In this document: in pieces, positions 29,369 to 41,836 of the stretch
Position numbering within the stretch: the stretch's first letter is position 1
Layout of the letters: each line of letters starts with the position of its first letter
From: Oxalobacter paraformigenes
Lineage (GTDB): Bacteria > Pseudomonadota > Gammaproteobacteria > Burkholderiales > Burkholderiaceae_D
Direction: 5' to 3'
DNA length: 64,000 nt
Assembly (NCBI RefSeq): GCF_000158475.2
Contig: NZ_KI392031.1
Coordinates: 186,001-250,000, forward strand
Made by a program: the position numbers and the translations under genes
The notes under the pieces: generated by a model
Seen by the model: the letters and a program-made list of their open reading frames with translations, nothing else
The model's database searches: none
What the model was told of the DNA's origin: nothing

Positions 29369-30166
29369 ATGTCACGCATACAACAAACACTGGATTGTCT
29401 GAGAAAACAGAACCGGAAAGGATTGGTTCCTTTCATTACCGCCGGGTTTCCCGATCCGGAACTGACCGTTTCACTGATGCATGCCCTGGTGGAGGGCGGG
29501 GCGGATATCATCGAACTGGGTGTTCCGTTTTCCGATCCGATGGCCGACGGGCCGGTTATTCAGCATGCGTCGGAAGTGGCGCTGGAAAAAGGGATGCACC
29601 TTCAAAAAGTGCTGGATACTGTCGAAACGTTCCGGATTCATGATGAAATCACACCGGTTGTCCTGATGGGGTACGCCAACCCGATTGAACGCATGGGAAC
29701 GGATGTCTTTATTGATGCGGCAGCCAGAAAAGGCGTCGACGGCGTTCTGGTCGTCGATTATCCGCCTGAAGAAGGCGAGGCATTTGCCAGTGCGCTGAAA
29801 GAGCGGGGCATGGATATGATTTTCCTGCTGGCGCCGACCTCGACGGATGAACGTATCGAAAAAATCGGCAAAATCGCAGGGGGTTATATTTACTATGTTT
29901 CCATAAAAGGGGTCACCGGTTCGGGAAATATGGATATCGGCGAAGTCACCTCCCGCATTGAAAAAATCCGAAAATACGTTACCATTCCGGTTGGTGTCGG
30001 CTTCGGGATCCGGGATGCGGCGACCGCCAGAGCGCTTGGGGCTTCGGCAGATGCAGTCGTGATCGGCAGCCGGATAATACAGGAACTGGAAAAGGCGGAA
30101 CCGGCAAATGCCGCGGAAGCCGTGAAAACGTTTTTGACGGATATTCGCAAAGCACTGGACGAATGA
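29369..30166 (+). CDS. trpA: Tryptophan synthase alpha subunit
   Basis: Cleaves indole-3-glycerol phosphate to indole for TrpB. It is a TIM barrel of 265 residues with the catalytic glutamate in [19 protein letters not shown] and aspartate in [23 protein letters not shown] and [13 protein letters not shown] complete the phosphate site. It is followed by a 123-nt gap that ends in a long hairpin before accD. Confidence 0.97.
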   Translation: MSRIQQTLDCLRKQNRKGLVPFITAGFPDPELTVSLMHALVEGGADIIELGVPFSDPMADGPVIQHASEVALEKGMHLQKVLDTVETFRIHDEITPVVLMGYANPIERMGTDVFIDAAARKGVDGVLVVDYPPEEGEAFASALKERGMDMIFLLAPTSTDERIEKIGKIAGGYIYYVSIKGVTGSGNMDIGEVTSRIEKIRKYVTIPVGVGFGIRDAATARALGASADAVVIGSRIIQELEKAEPANAAEAVKTFLTDIRKALDE

Positions 30167-30240
30167 CGCTATAAGGGTTATAAAGTCGTCCTGTGTCGGC
30201 ATAATAGGCCGTAATGACTGTTTAATGCGAGAAAAAGACG

Positions 30241-30276
30241 CAGACAGGCTATCGTTTCAAAACGGTAGCCTGTCTG
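30241..30276 (+). promoter_or_regulatory. Long hairpin at the accD translation start
   Basis: Arms 30241-30257 and 30260-30276 pair along 17 positions with one G-U, leaving a minimal CA centre (in practice a 4- to 6-nt loop). It ends 3 nt before the AGGAG ribosome site of accD. No T tract follows, so it is unlikely to be a simple terminator. It could be a transcript-processing or stability element, or a translational control site. Confidence 0.6.
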
Positions 30277-30289
30277 ATCAGGAGATTTT

Positions 30290-31159
30290 ATGAGTTGGCT
30301 TGACAAGTTGCTTCCCCCGAGAATCCAGCATCAGACAAACCCTCGCCGGGTAGTGCCGGAAGGTCTCTGGGTGAAGTGTCCATCCTGCGAGGCGGTGCTG
30401 TACCGCACCGATCTGGAATCGAATGCGCATGTCTGCCCGAAATGCGGCCATCATATGCGCATCCGCGCGCGGGACCGGCTGGATGCCTTGCTCGATGCCG
30501 AAGGACGCTACGATGTCGGTCATACGGCCTTGCCATACGATTCGTTGAAATTCAAGGACAGCAAAAAGTATCCGGATCGTCTCAAGGCGGCCGAAAAGGC
30601 GACAGGCGAGACGGATGCCCTGATTGTCGTGGGCGGTTCGATCAAGTCTTTGCCTGTTGTCGTCGCCTGTTTCGAGTTCGAGTTCATGGGCGGTTCCATG
30701 GGGTCGGTTGTCGGAGAGCGGTTTGTCCGGGGCGTGAAGGAAGCGATCGCGAGACATGTTCCGTTTGTCTGTATTACTGCCAGCGGCGGCGCCCGTATGC
30801 AGGAAGGGCTGCTTTCCCTGATGCAAATGGCGAAAACCAATATGATCCTGACCCGTCTGGCAAGGGAAGGCCTGCCTTATATCTCGGTTCTGACCGATCC
30901 GACGATGGGGGGTGTTTCCGCATCGTTTGCTTTTATGGGCGATGTCGTGCTGGCCGAACCGAAGGCTCTGGTCGGTTTTGCAGGGCCACGCGTCATTGAA
31001 AATACGGTCCGTGAAAAATTGCCGGAGGGTTTCCAGCGTTCGGAATTCCTGATGAAAAAGGGCGCGGTCGACCGGATTGTGGATCGCCGCGAGATGAGGG
31101 AAGAACTGTCTCATCTGCTGGCCATGCTGCAAAACAGGCCGGTCGAGTCGGTTTCCTGA
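30290..31159 (+). CDS. accD: Acetyl-CoA carboxylase carboxyltransferase subunit beta
   Basis: Beta half of the carboxyltransferase that makes malonyl-CoA for fatty acids. The N-terminal zinc ribbon has Cys30, Cys33, Cys49 and Cys52 (KCPSC and VCPKC). The crotonase-fold core shows [38 protein letters not shown] and [20 protein letters not shown]. Its 289 residues are typical. It usually lies between trpA and folC in this group, as here. An unusual long hairpin abuts its ribosome site. Confidence 0.97.
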   Translation: MSWLDKLLPPRIQHQTNPRRVVPEGLWVKCPSCEAVLYRTDLESNAHVCPKCGHHMRIRARDRLDALLDAEGRYDVGHTALPYDSLKFKDSKKYPDRLKAAEKATGETDALIVVGGSIKSLPVVVACFEFEFMGGSMGSVVGERFVRGVKEAIARHVPFVCITASGGARMQEGLLSLMQMAKTNMILTRLAREGLPYISVLTDPTMGGVSASFAFMGDVVLAEPKALVGFAGPRVIENTVREKLPEGFQRSEFLMKKGAVDRIVDRREMREELSHLLAMLQNRPVESVS

Positions 31160-31246
31160 AAGGTCCGGTTTTTCTTGTAGCGAAAACGCCTGTTTGGCAA
31201 GGATGAGGCGCTCCGGTTTTTTACCATATTCTTTATTCGGTTTTTC

Positions 31247-32581
31247 ATGAAGATGTCTGGACAAGTGGCCATGCAAAAGACAGGATTGCTGCATCGTTCC
31301 CTGGCGGAATGGACGCGTCTTGTGGAAAGTCTTCATCCCAAAAATATCGAGATGGGACTGGACAGGATACGCGTGGTGAAAGAGCGTCTGGGTCTCCGTT
31401 TCGATTGTCCGGTGGTGACCGTAGGCGGAACGAACGGCAAGGGATCGACCTGCGCCATGTTGCAAGCCATCTGGAAAGAAGCGGGTTACCGGACCGGCCT
31501 TTACACTTCTCCTCACATTCACCGGTTCAACGAACGGATGAAAATCGACGGGAAAATGGTCGATGATGAAACGCTGGTGGCCTGTTTCGAGGAAATCGAG
31601 GCAGCGCGCGGCGATATCGCCCTGACGTTTTTCGAGTTCACGACGCTTGTCGCGTTAAAACTCTTTTCGGATGCCAAACTGGATGTGATTGTTCTGGAAG
31701 TCGGCCTGGGAGGAAGGCTTGACGCGGTCAACCTGATCGACGCGGATGTTTCCGTAGTAACGAATGTCGCTATCGACCATGTGGAGTATCTCGGACACAC
31801 CCGCGAAGAAATCGGTTTTGAAAAGGCGGGCATATACCGTGGCGGCCGTATCGCTTTCTATGGGGATATCGATCCGCCGGATTCGCTGATCCATCACGCA
31901 CGGGCAATCGGGGCAGAACTGAAAGTGCTGGGAAAGGATTATTCTTTCAGCATGAATGCCGATCGATGGGATTATATCGGCAGGAGTACCGTGTCGGGAC
32001 TGGTTCATCCCTCATTGTACGGCGATAACCAGATTCATAACGCCGCGACGGTTCTGGCCGTGGTCGAAGCCCTGCAGGCCCGTTTGCCGGTCGGACGCGA
32101 TGCGCTCGAGCGTGGGCTGGCCCGCACTGAATTGCCGGGCCGTTTCCAGATCCTGCAAAATGAACCGTCCATTATTCTGGATGTGGCTCACAATCCCCAT
32201 GCCGCTGCCGTTCTGGCCAAAAACCTGAAGGAGATGGGAGCGTTCGGCACGACTTATGCCGTATTCGGCGCCATGGCCGACAAGGATATCGATGGCGTGA
32301 TCGAGCTGATGAAAGATTGCGTTGATCGTTGGTATCTGACCGATTTGCCGTTGCCGCGTGCAGCAAGTGCGGAAGCGCTGAAACAGAAATTGATCGCGGC
32401 AGGGGTGACCCGCGGAAAAACCAATCAGTGCATTTCGGTTTATCATCATGCCGCGGATGCTTTGGCAAGCGCGAAGAATAATGCACGGAAAAATGATAGA
32501 ATAGTGGCATTCGGATCGTTCTGGGTCGTAACGGGGGTCACGGAAGAAAGTGACCCGCCTCCTCACACCAACCGTCATTGA
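31247..32581 (+). CDS. folC: Dihydrofolate synthase / folylpolyglutamate synthase
   Basis: Adds glutamate to dihydropteroate and to folates, using ATP. The Mur-ligase-like P-loop is VVTVGGTNGKGSTCAMLQ, with YTSPHIHRFNERMKIDG next, VLEVGLGGRLDAVN and the C-terminal AHNPHAA motif. Its 444 residues are slightly long; starts at 31247 or 31271 are possible, since no ribosome site is clear. Confidence 0.96.
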   Translation: MKMSGQVAMQKTGLLHRSLAEWTRLVESLHPKNIEMGLDRIRVVKERLGLRFDCPVVTVGGTNGKGSTCAMLQAIWKEAGYRTGLYTSPHIHRFNERMKIDGKMVDDETLVACFEEIEAARGDIALTFFEFTTLVALKLFSDAKLDVIVLEVGLGGRLDAVNLIDADVSVVTNVAIDHVEYLGHTREEIGFEKAGIYRGGRIAFYGDIDPPDSLIHHARAIGAELKVLGKDYSFSMNADRWDYIGRSTVSGLVHPSLYGDNQIHNAATVLAVVEALQARLPVGRDALERGLARTELPGRFQILQNEPSIILDVAHNPHAAAVLAKNLKEMGAFGTTYAVFGAMADKDIDGVIELMKDCVDRWYLTDLPLPRAASAEALKQKLIAAGVTRGKTNQCISVYHHAADALASAKNNARKNDRIVAFGSFWVVTGVTEESDPPPHTNRH

Positions 32582-32585
32582 TTGC

Positions 32586-33479
32586 ATGAGCCGTTTTTCC
32601 ATTTTTCGCTGGGGCAAGCCGAAGTCCGATGCCGAGACGTCGTCCGGGGATGCGGGCCGGTTCGTCGCGGACAGTATTGACAGAAAAAAGACTTCCGAAA
32701 AGAGCGGTGCCGCCGATCCGCATCTTCCGGAAAAGAAAAAGGCGCGAAGGCGGCTTGTCGGTTCGGTGACGCTGGTCCTGGCGGCGATTATCGTATTGCC
32801 GATGATTTTCGAGTCCAGGCCCAAACAGGTTTCCCCCAACCTCCTGATCGATATCCCCTCGAAAGACAAATCCATGCAGGCAGCCAGCGATCAGGCTGTC
32901 TCTCCTCCTGCCGCTTCCCGGGCGGTGCAGCCGGATGAAAAATCCGCCATATCGGGTATGGCACCGGCGCCACAACCTGAACGGAATGCAGGCCAGTCTT
33001 CGAACCCGGTAACGCCGGCGGCGGATGCTTCTGTAAAAGACAGTGCCGCTCCGGCGCCGCAGGAACAGTCCGTTGACGCGCAAAATCACGAAAAAGACCG
33101 GCAAAAAGCGGCGGAAAAACAGGCCAGAGCCGAAAAAGAAAAACAATTGAAGGCGGAAAAGGCGAAACAGGAAAAGGCGAAAGCGGGTGCTGACGCCGAT
33201 CCGATCGGCCAAATGATTGCTGAAAAGAGCAGCAGCCGGGCCAAACCGGAAAAACCGCTTATTCAGGTCGCTGCGCTGACATCGCAACAGAAGGTGAACG
33301 AGTTGCAGGCCCGTCTTTCCAAAGCGGGAATCCCTTCCCATACGCAGAAAGTGAAATCGAAAAACGGCGAGGAAAGGATCCGGGTGAGGATCGGGCCGTT
33401 TTCGAGCAAGGGCGAGGTGGACAATGCCTGTTCCAGACTCAGGGCGATGGGATTGTCCTGTACGCCGGTGTCGAAATAA
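32586..33479 (+). CDS. SPOR-domain membrane protein (DedD-like)
   Basis: The 297-residue bitopic protein has a basic cytoplasmic N-terminus (MSRFSIFRWGKPK), one transmembrane helix near residues 58-75 (RLVGSVTLVLAAIIVLPMIF), a long low-complexity periplasmic linker rich in A, P, S and then K/E/A repeats, and a C-terminal SPOR domain (IQVAALTSQQKVNELQARL to GPFSSKGEVDNACSRL). SPOR domains bind denuded glycan strands at the septum. The position after folC and before cvpA is typical. I chose the ATG at 32586; a GTG at 32550 with a nearby GGAAG would overlap folC and add 12 residues. Confidence 0.88.
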   Translation: MSRFSIFRWGKPKSDAETSSGDAGRFVADSIDRKKTSEKSGAADPHLPEKKKARRRLVGSVTLVLAAIIVLPMIFESRPKQVSPNLLIDIPSKDKSMQAASDQAVSPPAASRAVQPDEKSAISGMAPAPQPERNAGQSSNPVTPAADASVKDSAAPAPQEQSVDAQNHEKDRQKAAEKQARAEKEKQLKAEKAKQEKAKAGADADPIGQMIAEKSSSRAKPEKPLIQVAALTSQQKVNELQARLSKAGIPSHTQKVKSKNGEERIRVRIGPFSSKGEVDNACSRLRAMGLSCTPVSK

Positions 33480-33500
33480 TGTTACGGCAGGAAACGCGTT

Positions 33501-33989
33501 TTGACTGCTTTCGATTACGTTCTGCTGTTTTTGCTGATCGGTTCGATGCTGGTCAGTCTGACGCGCGGTCTGGTCAGGGAAGTGATTTCACTGGCAAGCT
33601 GGATTGTCGCCTTTTATGTGGCGCTCCATTATGGAGAAGTCGTGGTGCCCTGGTTGCCGCAAGCGATTTCGGGCGACGTGTTAAGAGTGATCGTGGCGTT
33701 TGTCGCGCTGTTTATCGGAACGCGAATCGTCATGATGCTGCTGGCGAAACTGGCGAGTCTCGTGCTTCACGCCAGCGGCCTGACTTTTGTGGACCGGTTG
33801 CTGGGCGCGCTTTTCGGGCTGGCAAAGGGAGCATTGATCGCGCTGGCGCTGGTGCTGATATGCGGCATGACGAGAGTGCCCCAGCAGCCTTTCTGGAAAA
33901 ACGCGATGTTTTCGCCGGTGGCGGAAGCGGCGGCAAAGTCGGTCATGCCGTATTTGCCTGGCTATTTTGTGGAATACATTCATTATTGA
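33501..33989 (+). CDS. cvpA: CvpA family membrane protein
   Basis: A 162-residue integral membrane protein with four predicted helices and the family opening FDYVLLFLLIGSMLVSLTRGLVREVISLASWIVAFY. In E. coli CvpA is needed for colicin V production and bile-salt tolerance and sits next to purF, exactly as here; the biochemical role is unresolved. The start is TTG, the only start that fits the family N-terminus. Confidence 0.9.
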   Translation: MTAFDYVLLFLLIGSMLVSLTRGLVREVISLASWIVAFYVALHYGEVVVPWLPQAISGDVLRVIVAFVALFIGTRIVMMLLAKLASLVLHASGLTFVDRLLGALFGLAKGALIALALVLICGMTRVPQQPFWKNAMFSPVAEAAAKSVMPYLPGYFVEYIHY

Positions 33990-34045
33990 TTCGATGTATC
34001 CTATGCGGTTTTCGTTTTTCTTAATTTTTGATTGAGGAGTCCACC

Positions 34046-35566
34046 ATGTGTGGCATCGTTGGTATTGTTTCCCAAACCCCTGTCAACCAGCTGATTTACG
34101 ACGCCTTGCAGCTGTTGCAGCATCGCGGGCAGGATGCCGCGGGTATTGCAACGTGCAGTAACGGCAAATTCGCCATGTTCAAGGCAAACGGTCTGGTCAG
34201 GGACGTTTTCCGCACCCGCAATATGCGGGCTCTTCCGGGGAGCTGCGGCATCGGTCATGTCCGTTATCCGACAGCAGGCTCGGCCAAGAATGAGGAAGAA
34301 GCGCAGCCCTTTTATGTGAATGCGCCTTTCGGCATCACCTTTGCGCATAACGGCAACCTGACCAATTGCGAACAGTTGAAAGGCGAAATGTTCAGGAACG
34401 ACCGCCGGCACATCAATACGAATTCGGATTCGGAAGTGCTGTTAAATGTACTGGCGCACGAGATACAGGAAGCGACAAGCGGTTATTCGCTGGATCCGGC
34501 GGCGCTTTTCCGGGCCGTTTCCGTCCTGCACAAGCGGGTGCGCGGCGCGTATGCGGCGGTTGCCCACATTGCCGGTTACGGCATTCTGGCGTTCCGCGAT
34601 CCTTACGGTATCCGCCCTCTTTGCATCGGTTTTGCCGAAACGGACACGGGTACGGAATACATGGTCGCCAGCGAATCGGTGGCGCTCGAAGGGCTGGGTT
34701 TCCGCTTTTTGCGGGACGTGATGCCGGGCGAAGCGATTTTCATCGATGTTGACGGCAATCTGTACAATCAGCAGTGCGCCGAAAACCCGAGTCTGAATCC
34801 CTGCATTTTCGAATATGTCTATCTGGCACGGCCCGATTCCCTGATCGATGGCGCTTCGGTTTATGCCACCCGCCTGAAAATGGGCGAGCATCTGGCCGAC
34901 AAGATCAAACATGAAATTCCGACTGGCGACATTGATGTCGTGATGCCGATTCCGGATTCCTCCCGTCCGGCAACCATCCAGCTCGCCCTGAAGCTGGGTA
35001 TCGAATATCGTGAAGGGCTGATCAAGAACCGTTATATCGGCCGTACCTTCATCATGCCGGGACAGGCCGTGCGCAAGCGTTCCGTTCGCCAGAAACTGAA
35101 TACGATCGGTTCCGAATTCAAGGGCAAGAGCGTTCTGTTAGTTGACGATTCCATCGTGCGCGGCACGACCTGCCGGGAAATTGTCCAGATGGTACGTGAA
35201 GCCGGCGCCTCGAAAGTCGTTTTCGCATCCGCTGCGCCGCCGGTGAAGTTCCCGAACGTATACGGTATTGATATGCCGACCCGTGAAGAATTGATCGCCT
35301 ATGGCCGTACCGATGAAGAGGTCCGCCGGGAAATGACGGCCGATGCACTGGTCTATCAGGATCTGGCGGCCTTGAAACAGTCGGTCACCGATGTCAATCC
35401 CGCCCTGAGAAATTTCGAGGCTTCCTGTTTCGACGGCCAGTATATTACCGGTGATGTTTCGGCCGATTATCTGAATCAGGTGGAATATGAACGCAAACAT
35501 TCGGCTCCTGTACCGGACGATATGGTCAGAAACCAGCTGAATCTTTCCCTGGCGACGGCTGAATAA
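34046..35566 (+). CDS. purF: Amidophosphoribosyltransferase
   Basis: First committed step of purine synthesis. It is an N-terminal nucleophile glutaminase: the initiator Met is removed to expose Cys2 of MCGIVGIVSQ, which fixes the start at 34046, with GAGGAG just upstream. The glutaminase loops GIGHVRYPTAGSA and FAHNGNLTN and the PRPP-binding VLLVDDSIVRGTTCREI are present. Its 506 residues are standard. There is a strong hairpin 15 nt after the stop. Confidence 0.97.
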   Translation: MCGIVGIVSQTPVNQLIYDALQLLQHRGQDAAGIATCSNGKFAMFKANGLVRDVFRTRNMRALPGSCGIGHVRYPTAGSAKNEEEAQPFYVNAPFGITFAHNGNLTNCEQLKGEMFRNDRRHINTNSDSEVLLNVLAHEIQEATSGYSLDPAALFRAVSVLHKRVRGAYAAVAHIAGYGILAFRDPYGIRPLCIGFAETDTGTEYMVASESVALEGLGFRFLRDVMPGEAIFIDVDGNLYNQQCAENPSLNPCIFEYVYLARPDSLIDGASVYATRLKMGEHLADKIKHEIPTGDIDVVMPIPDSSRPATIQLALKLGIEYREGLIKNRYIGRTFIMPGQAVRKRSVRQKLNTIGSEFKGKSVLLVDDSIVRGTTCREIVQMVREAGASKVVFASAAPPVKFPNVYGIDMPTREELIAYGRTDEEVRREMTADALVYQDLAALKQSVTDVNPALRNFEASCFDGQYITGDVSADYLNQVEYERKHSAPVPDDMVRNQLNLSLATAE

Positions 35567-35581
35567 GGGATTTTCGCTGCA

Positions 35582-35615
35582 AAAGCCTGATGCCGCGCAA
35601 GCGGCATCAGGCTTT
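35582..35615 (+). terminator. Strong hairpin terminator after purF
   Basis: A perfect 15-bp stem (AAAGCCTGATGCCGC and its complement) with a GCAA tetraloop, followed by TTTCTC. It ends the trp-acc-fol-pur transcript. Confidence 0.85.
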
Positions 35616-35736
35616 CTCGTTCAACGGCCGTCAGTTACGGTATGCTGGACATGTTCAACTTGTCTTTCTTCTGTTTTGCCCTAACGGAGGGGACAGCACG
35701 GGAACAGGGATTCTTATCGGATCAAGCGAGTATGCG

Positions 35737-36291
35737 ATGAACAAGGCTTTTGTAAAAGAAACAGATAACGACGACGAACTGGAACCGGCTATTCCGGCAC
35801 TGCCGGCCGGATTCAAGAATTACATCACGCCGGCCGGCCTGAAGAAACTGAAAGACGAATTGCTGGAACTGATCGATACGGAACGGCCTCAGGTTGTCCA
35901 GACGGTTTCATGGGCGGCGTCCAATGGCGACCGTTCGGAAAATGGCGATTATATTTACGGCAAACGCCGGCTTCGTGAAATCGACCGGCGTATCCGTTTC
36001 CTGATCAAGCGGATCGAGGCGGCGGAAGAATTCGATCCCAGCGTCCATTATGGCAACGACCAGATTTTTTTCGGCGCGACCGTGACCTATGAACGGCAAA
36101 ACGGGGAAGAAAATACCGTAACGATTGTCGGCATTGATGAATTCGATCCGCTTCAGGGAAAAATCAGCTGGATTTCGCCAATGGCACGAACGCTCATCAA
36201 GGCGCATGAAGGCGATACCGTAACCCTGCACACGCCTGCCGGGATTGAGGAACTGGTTATTTTGGAAGTGAGTTATCCGCAGCCCCGGTAG
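35737..36291 (+). CDS. greB: Transcription elongation factor GreB
   Basis: Rescues backtracked RNA polymerase by stimulating transcript cleavage. It starts at the ATG at 35737 (MNKAFVKET). The N-terminal coiled-coil carries [18 protein letters not shown] and the basic-patch and tip region [29 protein letters not shown], with the acidic tip residues D and E of the [10 protein letters not shown] loop. The C-terminal FKBP-like domain ends LVILEVSYP. Its 184 residues have an acidic N-terminal extension (DNDDELEP) as in GreB of Burkholderiales. Confidence 0.93.
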   Translation: MNKAFVKETDNDDELEPAIPALPAGFKNYITPAGLKKLKDELLELIDTERPQVVQTVSWAASNGDRSENGDYIYGKRRLREIDRRIRFLIKRIEAAEEFDPSVHYGNDQIFFGATVTYERQNGEENTVTIVGIDEFDPLQGKISWISPMARTLIKAHEGDTVTLHTPAGIEELVILEVSYPQPR

Positions 36292-36401
36292 ATTTCCGGT
36301 CTTTCTTTTCCTTTACGCGACAAGGATTTTCGCAAAGTTTTGTCTTTGTGCGCTTCCTCCGTATACTGGATGAGTGTTTCACTGTTTTCTCCGTTTCCGA
36401 T

Positions 36402-38627
36402 ATGACGGTTGTTCCGAAAAACATTTTTTCCTATGTGCCCCGCAAGGTGAAACGTGCCGGCGCCGCTCCCTTTCTGCCGATGTCGCGGCAGGAAATGGAG
36501 GCGCTGGGATGGGACGCATGCGATATCATCATTGTTTCGGGAGATGCGTACGTCGATCACCCGAGTTTCGGCGCGGCGGTCATTGGCCGGGTTCTGGAAG
36601 CACAGGGTTTCCGGGTCGGCATTATTGCCCAGCCGGACTGGAAATCGGCGGCCGCTTTCCGGTCGCTGGGACGTCCGAAATTGTATTTCGGGGTGACGTC
36701 GGGAAATATGGATTCCATGGTCAACCGCTACACGGCCGAGCGGAAAATCCGTTCGGATGATGCGTATACTCCGGGAGGCGTTGCGGGAAAACGGCCTGAC
36801 CGCGCCTTGCTGGTTTACGCACAGCGTGCCAGGGAAGCCTATCCGGGAATCCCTGTCGTGATCGGCTCGATTGAAGCGAGCCTGCGCCGTCTGGCGCATT
36901 ACGATTACTGGTCGGACAAGGTCAGGCGGTCGGTATTGCCCGACTCCAAGGCTGACATGCTGGTGTACGGCAATGCCGAACGGGCTATTGTCGAGTTGTC
37001 CCACAGGCTGGCTGCCGGTGAGAAAATCGGGTCGATCCGCGATCTGCGCGGGACGGCTTTCATGGTTCCCGGCGGCTGGAAACCGGATGGGGACTGGATC
37101 GACGTGGACTCTTCAGGACTGGATACGCCGGGGCCGGTAAAGAAACATGCCAATCCCTATTTTCCGGAACCCGAACCCTGCCAGGCCAAAGCTGAGCGGC
37201 AAGAGAGAACGGCAGAGGCGATCCGGGAAAACCGGATCGGCTTGCGTCTGAAAATGAACAGCCAGTCGGTTGTCCGCCTGCCGTCGTTTGAACAGGTGCA
37301 AAACGACCCGGTGATGTATGCCCATGCCTCGCGCGTCATGCATCTGGAATCGAATCCGGGCAATGCGCGCGCTCTGGTGCAGGCGCATGGCGAACGGGAC
37401 GTCTGGGTGAACCCGCCGCCCTTGCCGCTGACGATGGAAGAGATGGACGGGGTTTACGGCTTGCCCTATGCGAGAGCGCCCCATCCTTCCTATCAGGGAG
37501 AACGGATTCCGGCATGGGAGATGATCCGGTTTTCCGTCAATATCATGCGTGGGTGTTTCGGAGGGTGCACCTTCTGTTCGATTACCGAACACGAAGGCCG
37601 TATCATCCAGAGCCGGTCCGAACCGTCGATTTTGCGGGAAATCGAGGAAATCCGCGATCGCGTCGAGGGATTCACGGGAGTCATTTCCGATCTGGGCGGC
37701 CCCTCGGCCAACATGTACCGGCTCGGCTGCAAAAACGAAAAAGCGCAGCAGGTCTGCCGCCGGCTTTCCTGCGTTTATCCGGAAATTTGCAAAAATCTCG
37801 ATACCGACCACGGCAAGCTGATTTCGCTTTACCGAAAGGCGAGAGCGCTGCCGGGCATCAAGAAGATTCTGATCGGTTCGGGCGTGCGTTACGATCTGGC
37901 CGTCGAGTCCCCGGAATATATCCGTGAACTGGTGACGCATCATGTCGGCGGCTTGCTGAAAATCGCCCCGGAACACACGGAACCGAATGTGCTCTCCAAG
38001 ATGATGAAACCGGGCATCGGGACATACGATGCGTTCAGGAGACTGTTTGACCGCTATTCGAAAGAGGCGGGCAAGGAACAGTATCTGGTGCCGTATTTCA
38101 TTGCCGCCCATCCCGGCGCGACAGATGAAGATATGCTGAATCTGGCCTTGTGGCTGAAGAAAAACCGTTTCCGTCCGGATCAGGTGCAAACTTTCATGCC
38201 GACGCCGATGGCGATTGCCTCGACGATGTACCATACGGGAAAAAATCCGCTGATGCCGGTTTCGCGGGATTCCGAAAAAGTGGAAACGGCGAAAAAGGGA
38301 CAAGTGCGTCGCTTGCACAAGGCTTTCCTGCGTTACCACGATCCGGAAAACTGGCAATTGCTGAGAGAATGGCTCAGGCGGCACGGGCGTTCCGATCTGA
38401 TCGGGAACGGACCGGATCAACTGGTTCCGGCCTGGAAGTCCGCTCCGGTTTCCATGAAAAACAGGTTTGCTTCGTTGGAAAAAACGGGAAAGGCAAAACG
38501 TCCTGATCAGGAAAAGGACGAGATCGGACAAACTGCCCATGTGCGACGGGGCAATAACATAAAAGGAAAATTGGCAGGGGCTATCCGTCACAGAAAAGGC
38601 GTTTCGGTCCGTTCTGGCCGAAGATGA
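36402..38627 (+). CDS. ygiQ: YgiQ-family radical SAM protein
   Basis: The 741-residue protein has the YgiQ layout: an N-terminal [20 protein letters not shown] and [11 protein letters not shown] block with a B12-binding-like domain, then the radical SAM cluster motif Cys-x3-Cys-x2-Cys in [18 protein letters not shown], followed by [14 protein letters not shown] and IAPEHTEP. The biochemical function of YgiQ is not established. The C-terminus is basic and low in complexity after about residue 690. I start at the ATG at 36402; a GTG at 36348 is possible. It stands alone on the + strand between greB and an MFS gene. Confidence 0.93.
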   Translation: MTVVPKNIFSYVPRKVKRAGAAPFLPMSRQEMEALGWDACDIIIVSGDAYVDHPSFGAAVIGRVLEAQGFRVGIIAQPDWKSAAAFRSLGRPKLYFGVTSGNMDSMVNRYTAERKIRSDDAYTPGGVAGKRPDRALLVYAQRAREAYPGIPVVIGSIEASLRRLAHYDYWSDKVRRSVLPDSKADMLVYGNAERAIVELSHRLAAGEKIGSIRDLRGTAFMVPGGWKPDGDWIDVDSSGLDTPGPVKKHANPYFPEPEPCQAKAERQERTAEAIRENRIGLRLKMNSQSVVRLPSFEQVQNDPVMYAHASRVMHLESNPGNARALVQAHGERDVWVNPPPLPLTMEEMDGVYGLPYARAPHPSYQGERIPAWEMIRFSVNIMRGCFGGCTFCSITEHEGRIIQSRSEPSILREIEEIRDRVEGFTGVISDLGGPSANMYRLGCKNEKAQQVCRRLSCVYPEICKNLDTDHGKLISLYRKARALPGIKKILIGSGVRYDLAVESPEYIRELVTHHVGGLLKIAPEHTEPNVLSKMMKPGIGTYDAFRRLFDRYSKEAGKEQYLVPYFIAAHPGATDEDMLNLALWLKKNRFRPDQVQTFMPTPMAIASTMYHTGKNPLMPVSRDSEKVETAKKGQVRRLHKAFLRYHDPENWQLLREWLRRHGRSDLIGNGPDQLVPAWKSAPVSMKNRFASLEKTGKAKRPDQEKDEIGQTAHVRRGNNIKGKLAGAIRHRKGVSVRSGRR

Positions 38628-38673
38628 ATACATTACGGGCTACCTCTGTTGTATCCGTACCGGCTTTTTTCAA

Positions 38674-39885
38674 ATGGTTCGAAAAAGAAATATTTCACTG
38701 ACAGCATTGTCCTTGCTGAGCTTTTCGCTGGCGGATGTCAGGGATGGTCTGGGCCCGTTCCTGGGCGTTTACCTGCAGGGAAAAAACTGGACGCCGGATG
38801 AAATCGGCTATGTCATGACAGCGGGCGGTCTTGCGGGCATGGTGCTAACAACACCTCTTGGCGCGTTGGCTGACGGAACAAGAAAAAAGCGATTGATGCT
38901 GGCTGTTGCAACGATAATGATCGTTCTGTCCGCTACGGCGGTTTTCCACTGCCGTTTCTTTCCTTTTGTTGCCGGGATGCAAATTGTTCAGGGAATCATG
39001 GCGGCTGCCATCATGCCGCTGTTGACCAGTATCACGCTGGGACTGGTCGGCCAGAAGGGGCTGGCTCACCGTCTCGGAAAAAACGAGGCATGGAATCATT
39101 TCGGGAATTTTTCCACCGCCGCTTTGGGCGGCATCATCGGTTATTTTTATGGCCTTTCAGGCGTTTTGGGCGTGATGCTGGCAATGGGGCTGTTGTCTGT
39201 TCTTTTTGTTTTTCTGATTGATCCGGCGCTGATCAACTATGATGTCGCACGTGGGCTGGAAGAGAAAAAGGGAGCTGTACCGGCCCCGGTCGGCCAGTTG
39301 CTGATGAACCGTTCCATTATGGCAACAGGACTGATACTGTTTTTTTTTCATCTGGGAAATGCCGCGCTCTTGCCATTACTTGGACAATCGGCTGTTGCCG
39401 TACACCATGTGGAGCCTGCCGTTTATACGGCAGCAACAGTTATTATTGCCCAGCTGACAATGGTTCCAATGGCCTTGTGGGCAGCCAGGATTGCTGAAAA
39501 ACGCGGGTATGGACAGGTGATTCTTCTGGCGCTGATCGCCTTGCCAGCAAGAGGACTGATTGCCGGTTTCTGGCATGATCCCTGGTGTATTGTCCCTGTC
39601 CAGATACTGGATGGGGTCGGCGCGGGGCTAATCGGTGTGGCAACGCCTGGAATAGTAGCGAAAATCATGCGTGGAACCGGCCATGTCAATATGGGATTGG
39701 GTGTTGTCATGACTCTGCAGGGAATCGGGGCTGCCTTGAGTAGTACAGTCGGCGGCCTTTTTGCCTATCATGCCGGATATAGTGCCGCTTTTCTGGCGTT
39801 GACAGGATCGGCATGTTGTGCGCTTGTTCTGTTTGCGGGAGCCCGCCGGTGGCTGCCGCAATTCGGGAAAGAACTGGTGAACTGA
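38674..39885 (+). CDS. MFS transporter, substrate unknown
   Basis: A 403-residue membrane protein with about 12 helices and standard MFS topology. The first helix region LTALSLLSFSLADVRDGLGP and loop GALADGTRKKRLMLA resemble drug-efflux or sugar-type members, without a reliable substrate clue. It follows the YgiQ-like gene with 46 nt between, so they may be co-transcribed. Codon choice appears a little more relaxed (more A/T-ending codons) than in the neighbouring nuo and lep genes, which might mean later acquisition; I could not measure this. Confidence 0.8.
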   Translation: MVRKRNISLTALSLLSFSLADVRDGLGPFLGVYLQGKNWTPDEIGYVMTAGGLAGMVLTTPLGALADGTRKKRLMLAVATIMIVLSATAVFHCRFFPFVAGMQIVQGIMAAAIMPLLTSITLGLVGQKGLAHRLGKNEAWNHFGNFSTAALGGIIGYFYGLSGVLGVMLAMGLLSVLFVFLIDPALINYDVARGLEEKKGAVPAPVGQLLMNRSIMATGLILFFFHLGNAALLPLLGQSAVAVHHVEPAVYTAATVIIAQLTMVPMALWAARIAEKRGYGQVILLALIALPARGLIAGFWHDPWCIVPVQILDGVGAGLIGVATPGIVAKIMRGTGHVNMGLGVVMTLQGIGAALSSTVGGLFAYHAGYSAAFLALTGSACCALVLFAGARRWLPQFGKELVN

Positions 39886-40042
39886 TCCTGCCTGATCGCA
39901 ACGTTTCATGGAAAACAGGAGCCATCCGATAGCGGGATAAAGCGAGTTTTTCCAGAAATTTAGTAAAATGTCTCTTTTTGCAGGTATTTCTGGTTTATAG
40001 TGTTTTGTTTTCCGTCTGACTCGTCTCTTTTTCTGCAAGCTA

Positions 40043-41832
<1,790 letters not shown>

Positions 41833-41836
<4 letters not shown>

